Origin: Daldinia sp. FL1419 | Lineage: Eukaryota; Ascomycota; Sordariomycetes; Xylariales; Hypoxylaceae | NCBI GenBank assembly: GCA_025201765.1 | Contig: MU623358.1 | Location: 280,158 to 344,157 of the forward strand | Direction: 5' to 3' | DNA length: 64,000 nt | In this document: in pieces, positions 11,147 to 22,409 of the stretch | Layout: the number at the start of each line of letters is the position of its first letter | Position numbering within the stretch: the first letter of the stretch is position 1 | Translations under genes and position numbers: made by a program | Notes under the pieces: generated by a model | Seen by the model: only the letters and a program-made list of their open reading frames with translations | Told to the model about the DNA's origin: nothing | Database searches by the model: none

Positions 11147-14100
11147 TTTAAAGGATCAAGGTCGGAAATGACAGCAAGTGCCGAGTTTATAGAGATAGGT
11201 TGTATGATGACGGTATATATACCCTAGCTTTTTTTTTTTCTATAGAATTTCTTCTATATAGACCTTCTTCTAAGAGAGTCGACTTGGGCTAAGATGATAT
11301 GATATAAAAGAGAGCTATCCTGGCTGCAATAGTAGAAAGGATCCTGACTTGCAGGGAGTTGACGGATATCTTATTCCAAAGAGAAAATATTGAAAGATGA
11401 AGCAAACAAGTGAATAGCTAAATAGCTAACCTAATAACTATCACGGAAGTAAAAGAGTGTTTTATATAAACTCGGCTAGCAAGGCAAAAAAAAAAAAAGA
11501 AAGAGAGTGTAAATGCACAACTGGTTGGGCGCAGAGGGAAAAAAAAAAAAAAAAGGAAGACTAGTAGAAGAGCTCGGAAGCAACTCACCTTGAAGATATA
11601 TATTAAGAGCCCATAATGGAGACCCGGGTTGTGTTGTATGCAGTGCCACTCGGTCAAGGAGTTCAGGGGCTCCACTGGATTAATGGGGACTTCTTCGATA
11701 AGATCCACGCGGATCTAAAGAAGAAGATGGGTTGGATTGCCTAAAAAGTGGATGGGCATAAAAGGGAACATCGGATACCTATAGAGTAAGCGATGAGATA
11801 TGCTATATACATATGTAGTACATGCAAGTTGAGTGTTCTAGGTACCTCAAGGTTAGGTACCTTAGGTAGTACCCGTCCTACTAAGGTAAGGTACCAGGGA
11901 GACGGACAGCATAATACGTGACTAGCGCGGAAATTAATTGTGGGAGGACTTTAGGGTGAAACTGATAGATTGGTAAGGGGGGTTTACTACTTGGTTTCTT
12001 CTCTTTCTTAGCACCTAAACTCACTTGCCTTGATTCTTGAATGGACCTTGAATAGCCTTTGATTCGCATTTTGACTGAGTTGAAATACGCCTCGGAATAT
12101 TGTGTAATACCTGGATAAGCCGGATTGGTTGGGATAGGTTAAATAGGACCTGATACGGTGGGTAGGAAATAACTCCCTTCCCCCACCTCTTCTCCCCTCG
12201 AGAGGTGACATTGGGCGCACTGTTCCTGAGGTCTAAGCCAGTCAGCCAGTCCGCATCTTGGATTTAGTTCCTAGCAACTTACCACTCGCGACGCGCCGAG
12301 CCTCTCTTGTCTTGCCTATCTTGCCTGTCTTACCTATCCTGTCGTGCTCCTAAAAAGCTCCGGGAGAGACATGGATTCGCCTTTCAACTTTTTTAGATGG
12401 AGCCCGACGGGTCTAGTCTCCCATCGTCCCTTTAAGTCAGCATTAACAGTGGCGATATAAGGATGGATAAGTAGTTAGTAACAAGACAAACAAGACAACA
12501 AAAAGAAAAACTTGTCATATGCAGTCACGTCGTATTTTTGACATCTCATCCATCACTAAACCCCTTATCCCAAAGATGCAAAGTGCTCGTACAACCAACC
12601 ACGATGAGTTGGCCGGTGTCCAGCGCCCAGTGTATGATGTGAGATGCATTCATACGTTAGGTAAATGCTCCAAATATTCCCCAGCTAACCGAAGGCCGGC
12701 AACCGACGCGGTTCCAACAGTCTATGGCCAGGTCGTCGAAAAAGGCTTCCCACATGTGGTAGAGGGGCAGACCCAGCGCTTTTGGCCAGGATGAAGAAAA
12801 TTGGAGGAGAAAAAAGGGGGGAGGGGCAAGCATATGCAGGTCTAGAATAGGCTAGACTACATTTAACTAGCTTAGCATGACCCCTGGTTATGCAAGGTAC
12901 TGTACGGCATACGCTGAGTTGGCACCTGCACTCAGCACGCTATTACCATAGTATGTGTGATGATGGGCCAATGAGATGGGCACTATACAGATTTGGGTTC
13001 TTTGTCCAACGGTCGGTAGGGGTTTATGGTGAAACAACGAAAGATAAACTGGGGCCTCTGCCCTATTCTACTTTTTTCTTTCCTTCTCGGTACCTACCTG
13101 GATATCCATGATTCATGTACTTCCCACATAATGTAAGCTTGATTTGACCTTCAACCTGCACCTATACGCGTAGTGCAGCAGTACATTTAGGTAATACAGG
13201 GCGTAATTAAGTATTCCACCGAGTTACATAGTTAAACCGGCTTCAATTTTCGATTCTCACATACGGATTACAACTTACCTTGATACGCAGCTATCTTAAC
13301 GTAGCATCTACGAATCAACAAATCAACAACTATATCAAACTAACGACAATCGGTATCAGTGCTCACATTTATCTGCTACATCGCTAACAACTACCATTAC
13401 TACCTGCTCTATATGTTTACTGGCAATAGCCGCGGGAACGGGGTTTGAAGGAACCTCCGTTCGTATTAAGCGCGCACCCAGGAAAAATTCAATTTGCAAT
13501 ACCTCCTGTTCCCACGAGCCATGCCAAATATAACTCCTATTTACCGCGCCGCCTTTAGTTAATAGGCGCTCGCCGAAGCGCTTAATAGGTCTAACCATAC
13601 GATAATGGATCCTCTTATCCTTTCAGTTCACGTTCCCCATATTGCGAGCTCGGTTGGGCAACACAACTCAAGTTGGTTCCTGTCGTGGATTGGTGATACG
13701 CTGGAGGCTGACTGCTTCCACGCTATATTCAACTCCGGATAAGAAACCGATGATCTTTTCGACTTCGAGAAAATTCCCCGTTGAACCAACGGGGAAGAAG
13801 CGCTTATCTTTTCCTAGTTACGGCTAGGCTTGCTACCAAAATCCCATCTTATCCCATCTTATCAGTTGAAATGCCGGACGGCACAGGTCCGGCGGTATGC
13901 AGGTGCTTGTGATTTTACTTCAGTCTTTTCATCCAGTGATATTCTTTCCTCTCTTCACTTGGCTTTGGTCTAGGCCAATGGGTCGCTAACGAGTGAAGTT
14001 CGCCCCCATCACCACCCGACCTGACACGACAGTCTATTTGCAAAAAGTCTAGACTATCATACCACATTTATTCCTCTGCCAATGCTAATAGAGAACGGGT

Positions 14101-14614
14101 TCGTTCTTTAAGATATAACCCCTTGCACACCAATTCTCATTACTTACAAGGGTTCAATGATCGCTGACTGCTCGATCGATTTTGCCAAAAAGAGATGTTT
14201 CTTGAATAAGCTCGTCAAAAACCCCGGGAGAGATCGACTTAAATATCTACATGCACTCCCCAACTGGTGACACATCCACTAACTAGGGAATGACACCGGT
14301 CTGGGTTATTTAGCCCCTCCCACAGATCATGAAAAGATTCTGTATGTAGATGCCCAATTAAGCGAGACCCATTTGCTATGTAGGAATTGCCCCCATCGTG
14401 ATTCTATCCTCCATGCTGTAAAACACGGACCATATTTCGACCCATGTCTTCAATATCCTCTTCCTCCTTCAGAACCCCTACCTTTATTTATTCTTCACAG
14501 GTACAAGAAAGTCCTTCGTCAGAATAGCCATAAGAAAAGCTTTACGTGCTGTACAAAACTTAGGTACACATGACTTGTCCGGAGAAACATATGGGCTATA
14601 CAATAAGCTACCAG
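11147..14614. other. Gene-poor region left of the AT-rich block
   Basis: No supportable gene in 3.5 kb. It contains the GH16 promoter, interrupted A runs at 11486-11503 and 11539-11554, and many copies of a short palindromic motif of the TAGGTACCTA type around 11840-11895. Base composition is ordinary until about 14,660, where it falls abruptly to AT-rich. Confidence 0.55.
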
Positions 14615-14851
14615 TCTTATACAAATGCCCCACATATCCACCCCCCACCACCAAAAACAACACCTTATTTTAATTAATTATAAAAATTTGAATTTTTAAA
14701 TAAATAAAAAATAAAACATATTATTAGAATCTATAAATGCTATATATTAATATTTGGTATACTAACCTCAGGTGCGGCATATTATAACCAAATAATAACA
14801 TATTAATTTAATTAACTTTTTAATAAAATTAAGATTTATAACCTTCTATAT

Positions 14852-15287
14852 TGAACAGGAGCTCTGATAGCTCCTACAGGATATGCCCTACACTTCAACT
14901 AACCCATAACAACCAAAGACTATATAAGCTCAAAGATATAAAATAATTATATCCTAATAAAAATATTAAAATAATTAAATAAATAATTTATTATATGTGA
15001 TTATTCTGTAATAATAACGTGTATAATAAGGTATAAACCTAAAAAAATATATATTATCTATATAAAACTATATAAAAACAATTTCTGAAGAACTATTTAT
15101 GATTTATACTAATTAAGTAAGAAAATAATTATTAAAACCTATATATATCTAAACAAATATATGTAAACCTTATAAAAATTTATTAAAGGATCTTCTGGAA
15201 TAGTTCCTATTATGTACTCCTGTTGTATACTTCTATTATATATCCCTATTATGTATTCCAGCCATATACTCACATTGCACTGGTTCA
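14852..15287 (+). mobile_element. Solo LTR-like element, copy 1 (436 bp, 4-bp target duplication)
   Basis: Starts TGAACAGGAGCTCTGATAGC and ends GCACTGGTTCA, so the ends are TGAAC...GTTCA, with the TG...CA rule of LTRs. It is flanked by ATAT on both sides (14848-14851 and 15288-15291). Related copies lie at 15696-16127, 18162-18593, 56209-56616 and, inverted, 63249-63643. This is the least mutated copy together with the one at 15696. It has no coding frame. Confidence 0.8.
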
Positions 15288-15695
15288 ATATTTCTTTTAA
15301 TAACTTTATAATATATATAATATTTCCTTTATTTTTTTAAAAATATTAAAATTAAAACTTTAATTTATATATTTTTCTTTTTAAAATCCTTCAAATATAT
15401 TTAATAAAATTCAAATTAGAAAAATGGAAAAGCCATTTAATTGTAAAAATATTATGCTTTTCAAATTATTCTTTTAAAATTTTAAATTTATAGATAAATA
15501 TATTATCTTAAATAAAAAAGTTCCTAAACTTATAAAAAAGCATAAAACCTTCTTCTAATATATCTATATATAAATTAAAAATTATATTGTTATATAGAAT
15601 TTTAAAATTACTTTTATATATAATTAATTAATTAATATTTTTTTTATTATATTGTAATTATATTATATTTTATATTATAATTAAAATATTAATAT

Positions 15696-16127
15696 TGAAC
15701 AGGAGCTCTGATAGCTCTTGTAGGATATGCCCTACATTTCAACTAACCCATAGCAACCAGAGGCTGTATGAGTTCGAGGATGTAAGGTGACTATATCCTA
15801 ATAAAAGTATCAAAATAATTAAATAAATGATTTATTATATGTAATTATTTTATAATAATAGTGTATATAATGAGGTATAGGCTTAAAAGAATATATATTA
15901 TCTATATGAAATTATATGGAAATGATCTCTGAAGAATTATTTATGATTTATATTAATTAGGCAAAAAAACAATTATTAAAGCCTATATATATTTAAATAA
16001 GTATATATAAATCTTATAAAGGTTTATTAAGGGATCTTCCAGAATAATTCTTATTATATATTCCTGCTGCGTACTCCTATTACATATCCCTATTATATTA
16101 ACTATGTACTCACATTGTACCGGTTCA
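15696..16127 (+). repeat. Left LTR of the 2.9-kb element
   Basis: 432 bp, closely similar to the copy at 14852. Begins TGAACAGGAGCTC and ends CCGGTTCA. Most differences from copy 1 are transitions. Confidence 0.72.
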
Positions 16128-18161
16128 GAGCTCCTTAGAGTTAATAAAGTGGCTTATCTAATAAATTAATCTTAACAAAATAAACCAGAAAGATTGTAAA
16201 GAAATGTAATCAAATTAATAACTAAATTAATCAACTAAATCCAAATTTATATAAGCCAAAATAATCAATATAAATCTAAGATATATATAAAAGAAAATCT
16301 TAAAACAAGTATATTCTTAGCTCCCCAATTCTTTAATTGGTTGTAGTACTGTATTTCAGCTCGGCTGATTAATCATCTTTAAGTGTTTATAGCTAATTAT
16401 TGTACCATATCTGCTAACTTAATGAAACTTAATAATGCTAATAATAGTCGATAATTATCATAATATCAATATAATATGTATGTTGTATGAAGCGCATTGA
16501 GCTGATCAGGTACAATATAAGCTCTGAATAAGAGAAATCTGTATTATTGTTGAAAAAGTGTTATATAAAGAAAAGTGTATTGATGCTATTGTAGTGTATT
16601 TGTTCCAATTAATAATTATTACTTAATAATCTTATAGTTAAATTATAAATAATTTTATAGTTAAATTATAAATAATAAGATTATAACTTCTTCTTTTCAT
16701 TTCTTCAAAGTTTATTTAAATTAAAAACGCTTTAATATTTTTTTTTTCTTTTTTTTCTTCTTCTTTTTCTTTAAATGCCTAATCTTGATAGTAGGTGCTT
16801 GCTTATGCTGTACACTAGTTGAACTAATATTGATCAACTGTGTAAATAATGCTCTTATACTTAATAACTTTAGTATAATTGTAATTTGTGGTGGTAAATA
16901 ACTTGTAGGCTCAGGACTCTCAAAATGCTCTTATATCGTATCTTTCTGAATGATATTTTCCTAATCAAGTTTGATATAATTGTTTTATTTCTCTTGGTAA
17001 TTGTATATAATATCCTAATATATATTATCTTTATAAGGTAATAATGTATGATTATATGCTATAAATACTATAAATGTTTTATAAGATAATAACATATTAT
17101 ATTTGGGTTAATTAGATAATATATTGTATATTTGATTAACTGGTTATTTTTGTACTAATTATATAAGAGGTATTATATATTGGTATACTAATATATAAAA
17201 AGGTAATATATTTTCTTGTTTAATCTATCTTATATGGATAACTCTTGCGGTGCTATGATCTTTAATTACATCTAATTTTTTATTCAATTGACTAATAGCA
17301 ATTTTAATTTTAATTTTAATAAATCATAATATATAAATTAATATTAAAATGATAATAATTTTAAGTATATTTCATCCTTTCCACGTAAATAATCTGATCA
17401 GATATTGTAATAATAATCTTAAAGTTATATATTCATTTTTATATCTTTTTATAAATATTATTCTATTATTGAACTTGCAATAATCTTTAAATATTTATAT
17501 ATATCTCTTAATACTTATATTTAATCGTCTAATCAGCCCTGTCCTTATTGATATGTGATCCGAATATAACTCAAACTCCATAACTATATCTTATAACTAT
17601 ATATCCTATAATATCTGTATATTTCTGTAATATTTATAATCCCTTATAATGGTTCATAATTATTTCTGTAGGTGTTTGACTGATTCTCCGTAATATTTCA
17701 AATGTCTGTATATAAGCTCTTCATCTTTAAATAACTTAATTAGTAAAATTTACATTTAATCCATTTTTGATATTTTGATATTCCAAATTACTTTATATTA
17801 TATTATTAGGTTATATATTATTTAATTGTGCAATTTTAAGGTATTCTTTATATTTTTAAATTTCTAATACCAATTATATAAAGGTTTTAGATATATTTAA
17901 ATTAATTTGAAATTTTTAAGATTAAATTGATATTCCTTACTCCTTATTTTTAATATTTATTTTCTTCAATTTGAGATTATAATCGTCCTAATTAGATAAT
18001 ATCAATTTTAATTAGAATAATATGAATAATATTGGCCATATTTTTCAAATCTTCATATATCTCAATCCTAATTGATATCAATTTTTATAATAATAGTCCC
18101 AATAGATAATTATCTTAAGATTGAGGAATTGCAGTGTTTAAAGATTCTATATGATCGTTAT

Positions 18162-18593
18162 TGAATAGGAATTCTAATAATTTTTACAGAATATGCCCTA
18201 CATTTCAACTAATTTATAACAACTAAAGGCTATATAAGTTTAAAGATATAAAATAATTATATTTTAATAAAAATATTGAAATAATTAAATAAATAATTTA
18301 TTATATATGATTATTTTATAATAATAATATATACAATAAGGTATAAGCCTAAAAGAATATATATTATTTATATAAAACTATATGGAAATAATTTCTAAAA
18401 AATTATCTATAACTTATATTAATTAAGCAAGAAAATAATTATTAAAGCCTATATATATCTAAATAAATATATATAAATTTTATAAGGATTTATTAAGGGA
18501 TCTTCCAAAATAGCTCCTATTATGTACTCCTGTTGCATACTCCTATTACATATCCCTATTGTATCAACCACGTACTCACACTGCACCAGTTCA
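18162..18593 (+). repeat. Right LTR of the 2.9-kb element
   Basis: 432 bp, more AT-rich than the left LTR: it begins TGAATAGGAATTCTAATAAT where the left has TGAACAGGAGCTCTGATAGC. The C-to-T and G-to-A changes are as expected from RIP acting unequally on the two ends. Ends CACCAGTTCA. Confidence 0.7.
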
Positions 18594-19287
18594 ATATTAA
18601 TATATTTTCTTTTATTTATTAAATCTTTTTTATAATATTTAAATAAAAATTGGATTATTTATTTATTAAGATTTAAAAGGTTATTTTTAATAATAACTTT
18701 GTTTAAAAATAAAGTTCTTTTAAAGAATTATAATTTTTTACTATAATTATATTTTTAAATAAAAATTAATTACTTCTAAATATCTTCATTAAAAAGTTTA
18801 ATATATTTAATAATATATTATTTTTTTAAGTTTTAATTTTGTAATTATTATTATATAATTAAATTATTAATTATAAAAGATTTGTAGTTTTGTATATTTT
18901 AATAGGTTATATAAGGTTACCAACGGACTAAATGGTATAGCCAACTATTTTTACAACTTTAAATAATACAATCTTTAATTTGGCATTTCTTAAAATAAAA
19001 AATGTAATTGTATTTAAAATATTTAATTTATTAGATAATAATCTAATATTTACAATTAAACGTATCTGCAACTGTTATTTTAATTACACCCCCTATTATA
19101 ACACTAATTATAAAAACTTTAATTTTAAAGGTGAATTTTTAGGTTTTACAATAATTGTTACTAATTTTACAATTAAAAACATATAATTTAAATAATATTT
19201 TAACTTATAATAATTATTTGAAATTAATGGTACTATTATTGTTTTATTTAAAAATGTGGTGGGGGTTATAGGGCATCCATATAAGAA

Positions 19288-19459
19288 TGATGTATTAATG
19301 TACATAAAAAAAGCTATTGCGGTCGCGGCCTGCGATCGATCAAACCGAAAGAGGGATTGCAACCCCCCCCTCGAAAAAGCTGAAGAGGGCCAAGGTCGGG
19401 ATCGCTCGGGATGTTCCATCGTTGACCTGTGCTTTGATAAGCATTTGGATCTACATAAC
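19288..19459. other. GC-rich remnant between the AT-rich block and the MITE
   Basis: Around 19,315-19,440 the sequence abruptly becomes GC-rich, with CpG-rich words such as GCGGTCGCGGCC. Open frames run through it on both strands without known motifs. It may be unmutated host sequence or a fragment of a gene broken by insertions. Confidence 0.4.
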
Positions 19460-19461
19460 TA

Positions 19462-20133
19462 CAGTAAAAACTCGCCATAGCGAATTAACTTTTGCAAGGG
19501 TTCGGGTTTGTTATAGCGGGGATTCGTTATGAACCAGGTGATTCAGTACTTGTATATATACTTTTATTTATTAGTAAATTCTATTTATTCCTTTGTACCA
19601 AGTACATTCCTATTATTGTTTGCCTGGATTCAAACGCTTGTTCCTTAGATTTTTAAAATTTGATCGGTAATTACAAGCTGACGTTGAAAATTAGTAGGTA
19701 TTATATTAAAGAATAACAAATTCTTTATTTTTTGGGCTATTTAGCGAAAAAATTGAGTTAAAAATGATATATTTATAAATGAGTATCAATTTGCCATATA
19801 AATTTAAAAACTTATTTAATTAGGGGATTATTTTATATATTGATAGATATAATATCAAAATTTGTACAATTTTTATGTATCACGGGTTTCATTTTAACTT
19901 AATTAAGTTAGCCTATTTGTTTTAACCATTTAAAATTTAACCCAACCATTTAAATCTCATAATTCCCCCTATTATATATAATAAATTAAATAGTGATTAA
20001 TTATTAAAATTAATAAATTTTGTTATACAAAAATATTCGTTATTTTATATACAAAAAATCCAAAAAACGTAAAGTCAATTCGCTAAAGTAAGGATTCGCT
20101 ATAGAGTAGATTCGTTATGGCTAGTTTTTACTG
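19462..20133. mobile_element. Tc1/mariner-type MITE, 672 bp, TA target duplication
   Basis: The left end starts CAGTAAAAACTCGCCATAGC, and the reverse complement of the right end starts CAGTAAAAACTAGCCATAAC. Both continue CGAAT. A TA dinucleotide flanks each end (19460-19461 and 20134-20135). CAGT...ACTG ends with TA duplication are diagnostic of Tc1/mariner/pogo elements. Further copies of a GGATTCGTTAT/GGATTCGCTAT word lie just inside both ends, as subterminal repeats. There is no transposase frame; the interior is AT-rich. It is a non-autonomous element that needs a transposase from elsewhere in the genome. Confidence 0.85.
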
Positions 20134-20135
20134 TA

Positions 20136-21861
20136 TTATGTACTAGGTTACTATGTAACTAGGGTTATGTAACTAGACGAGATCTTTAGCAGTTTGCTTT
20201 ACTGCACCGCCTTGCGTCCCAAACTTGCCGATTTGAATTCTACGGGGATTCGACGCGGAGTGATCGGCAATAACTCGCCGCGATTATGCTTGGAAGAAGG
20301 AAAAAAAATTCAACTCAATGCCTCCGATAATAATGGTATTATGGTCCGTTCCAAACACACGGGTCGAGCCCTATTTTGTTAAGAACCAGCAAACCTTGCA
20401 ATCTACAAAACCTCTTTAAGATTTAAGATCTTTGGGAACGTGCAAACCCTAATCCTCTTAATTCGTCTTTATATAAATGGCCACGTGGGATAAGTCCGCC
20501 AACCACCTTACAGCAACAAATTCATACGTGCTAGTAATCTACCGATCAATATGCCAACCCCCACAACCGAAAAGCGCGTAGCTATGTAGGTTCATATAAA
20601 AAAATTTTATCGGCATCACATATAAGATGTCCAACCTAGGTTAGTCAGATAATATATGCAAAGCTCATTAACGTATCAATTCACCATATTATCCCACTGG
20701 GTACCTACTTGGGTATATAAATACATGCGTAATATATTCAGCTATGTTGATATGATATAGCTAATTCTATACCAACCGCCCATCCCGCCTCCCACGACCA
20801 CGACCCCGGGCAAATGCCGACTCCTCGGTCGCTAATTGGCGGGATAAATCACACTTCATCTATTTTTTTTAACTTCCAATATTATAACAGTAAAAATCGA
20901 ATCTGATCGTTCGAGCATCCTCGTTGATATAACAAGCCATATTTTTTCCAATAAGTCTACGCGGTGTAAGTGATACTATCCTATTAGAAGGCAACACGTT
21001 CGAATCGTAGCTAGTACCGATAGCTACAAGTAGTACACCGAACGGAATTACATCGTAGAATTTGTCCCTATGCGTACCATCAATACCTACGTAATTAAGG
21101 ATTGATTTTGATGGCCTGATAAAGGGTTATGTCCAAATTCTACTCTGTAATCTCAAACTGCCCCTGCTATAACTAATATATATGAAGATTTAGCAATATA
21201 CAGGTAGGTGTTTTTATATACCCCGGGGCCCTACAGGTATTGCAATCCCCAGTCTCCAAATGCCTAAGATAATCTATAAGGGAAGGTTATACCTAAAGCG
21301 TAGAAAATACATATGACCAAGACTCTCCAAGAGATATCTCTTATTAAAGTAATCTTTATATGTGTATCTCTCATATATGGCCTCATACTAATTAGTAGTG
21401 TGGCTATTATTTGCTAAAGCATACGGAACGTTAGATTGTAATTAGATAATTCTTTTGTCTGCGACATATAGTTGGTAAAATTATTAACGCATTAATATTT
21501 GATTCACAATAACCAACGCTGGTCCTTGAAAGTTTCTCGTAATAGCTCATAAGTATAGCACCGATTCTACGTCCTGATAATGCATCTCAGTATCACAAAG
21601 TGAAGAAAGAAATATGGAAGAATCTAACCAACTAGTTATAGAACGATAGAAACTTACATGCAAAAATAAAATACCCAGATAAATATATACCATACAATTC
21701 CACTTGGTTTGCACATATACATTGATATCCCTTTCGTCTTTATGGTCGAATATGGAGAGGTTCATCCGTGTAGGTAGGTATGCATCGTGAAATACGAGAT
21801 GCTCCACATTTACAGCCTTTTCGAAAATGATACCCTTTTGTTGTGTTAGTACTTCGTATAG

Positions 21862-21900
<39 letters not shown>

Positions 21901-22409
21901 GTGCTTGATTTAAATAGAACACACCGGGCATAGGCGTATGTTTCTTACGGATTGCCTACCTATGCCAAGGTACATACCTATATAGATACCTATATGATAG
22001 ATGGAACTTGAAATAGGTACCTCTACCTTAGTAGCCTCTAAGGTACAGGATGTACCTCCATGTACTACCTCATATAATTGCGGCGCGGTGTTTTATTTGT
22101 TCCGTCTTGTCTTTTGTGTAACTTGACCAAGCCGTAATTTGGTATAATTTGGTTGTCCTGTGTTATTAGGTACCCCTCTTGTACATGTTTATTCGCACGA
22201 TTACATAATCATTTAATAGATCAGCAGTCAGCTTTCAACAGCTTCATAAATCAATATGAAGCCGTTACGATTCCGAGAGATTCAAGAGCCGAAAGATTTT
22301 AAAATAATAAAATAATAAACCTTAATTTTAACTTTCAAGCAAGGAAAAAAAATAAGAAGAAATAGAAAAATACAAGGCATTGCCGCTTTTGAGGTCAAAA
22401 CGCACCTAA
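20136..22409. other. Gene-free region upstream of the Zn2Cys6 regulator
   Basis: Mixed-composition DNA without a supportable gene. It includes a 33-nt T run and, at about 21,950-22,075, a cluster of GGTACC/ACCTA-type motifs. The regulator's promoter must lie toward 22,409. Confidence 0.5.
21866..21898. repeat. Poly(T) tract, 33 nt
   Basis: Uninterrupted T run. Read on the minus strand it is a long A tail-like tract, but no retroposed gene body is visible next to it. Confidence 0.9.

Larger units (their letters stand above)
15696..18593 (+). mobile_element. 2.9-kb element with two LTR-like ends, internally degenerate
   Basis: LTR-like copies at 15696-16127 and 18162-18593 lie in the same orientation and enclose about 2.0 kb. 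The outer flanks match each other (ATAT at 15692-15695 and 18594-18597). The inner flanks do not (GAGC after the left copy, TTAT before the right copy). That is the pattern of one inserted LTR element rather than two solo LTRs. The interior (16128-18161) is AT-rich with stops in all frames, and I recognise no gag, protease, reverse transcriptase or integrase motif. It is too short for an autonomous Gypsy/Copia element, so it is either internally deleted or non-autonomous. No tRNA-primer site is evident next to the left LTR. Confidence 0.7.
14615..19287. repeat. AT-rich, RIP-like block with imperfect inverted ends
   Basis: From about 14,661 to 19,254 the DNA is strongly AT-rich and free of credible coding frames. 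The block ends sharply on both sides. Its flanks resemble each other in inverted orientation: 14615-14631 reads tcttatacaaatgcccc, and the reverse complement at the right edge reads tcttatatggatgccct. Both are followed by a CCCCCACCAC stretch. This may mark the terminal inverted repeats of an old ~4.7-kb element into which LTR-like elements inserted later. The match is short and imperfect, so this is a hypothesis. Confidence 0.5.

Noticed and set aside
12519..12794. 91-codon plus-strand frame
   Set aside because: Low-information composition, no family resemblance, isolated in gene-poor DNA.
13356..13598. 80-codon minus-strand frame
   Set aside because: No motif, no splice context and no upstream support; likely chance.
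20194..20382. 62-codon plus-strand frame right of the MITE
   Set aside because: No recognisable motif. It may be a fragment of a dead gene, but that cannot be supported.
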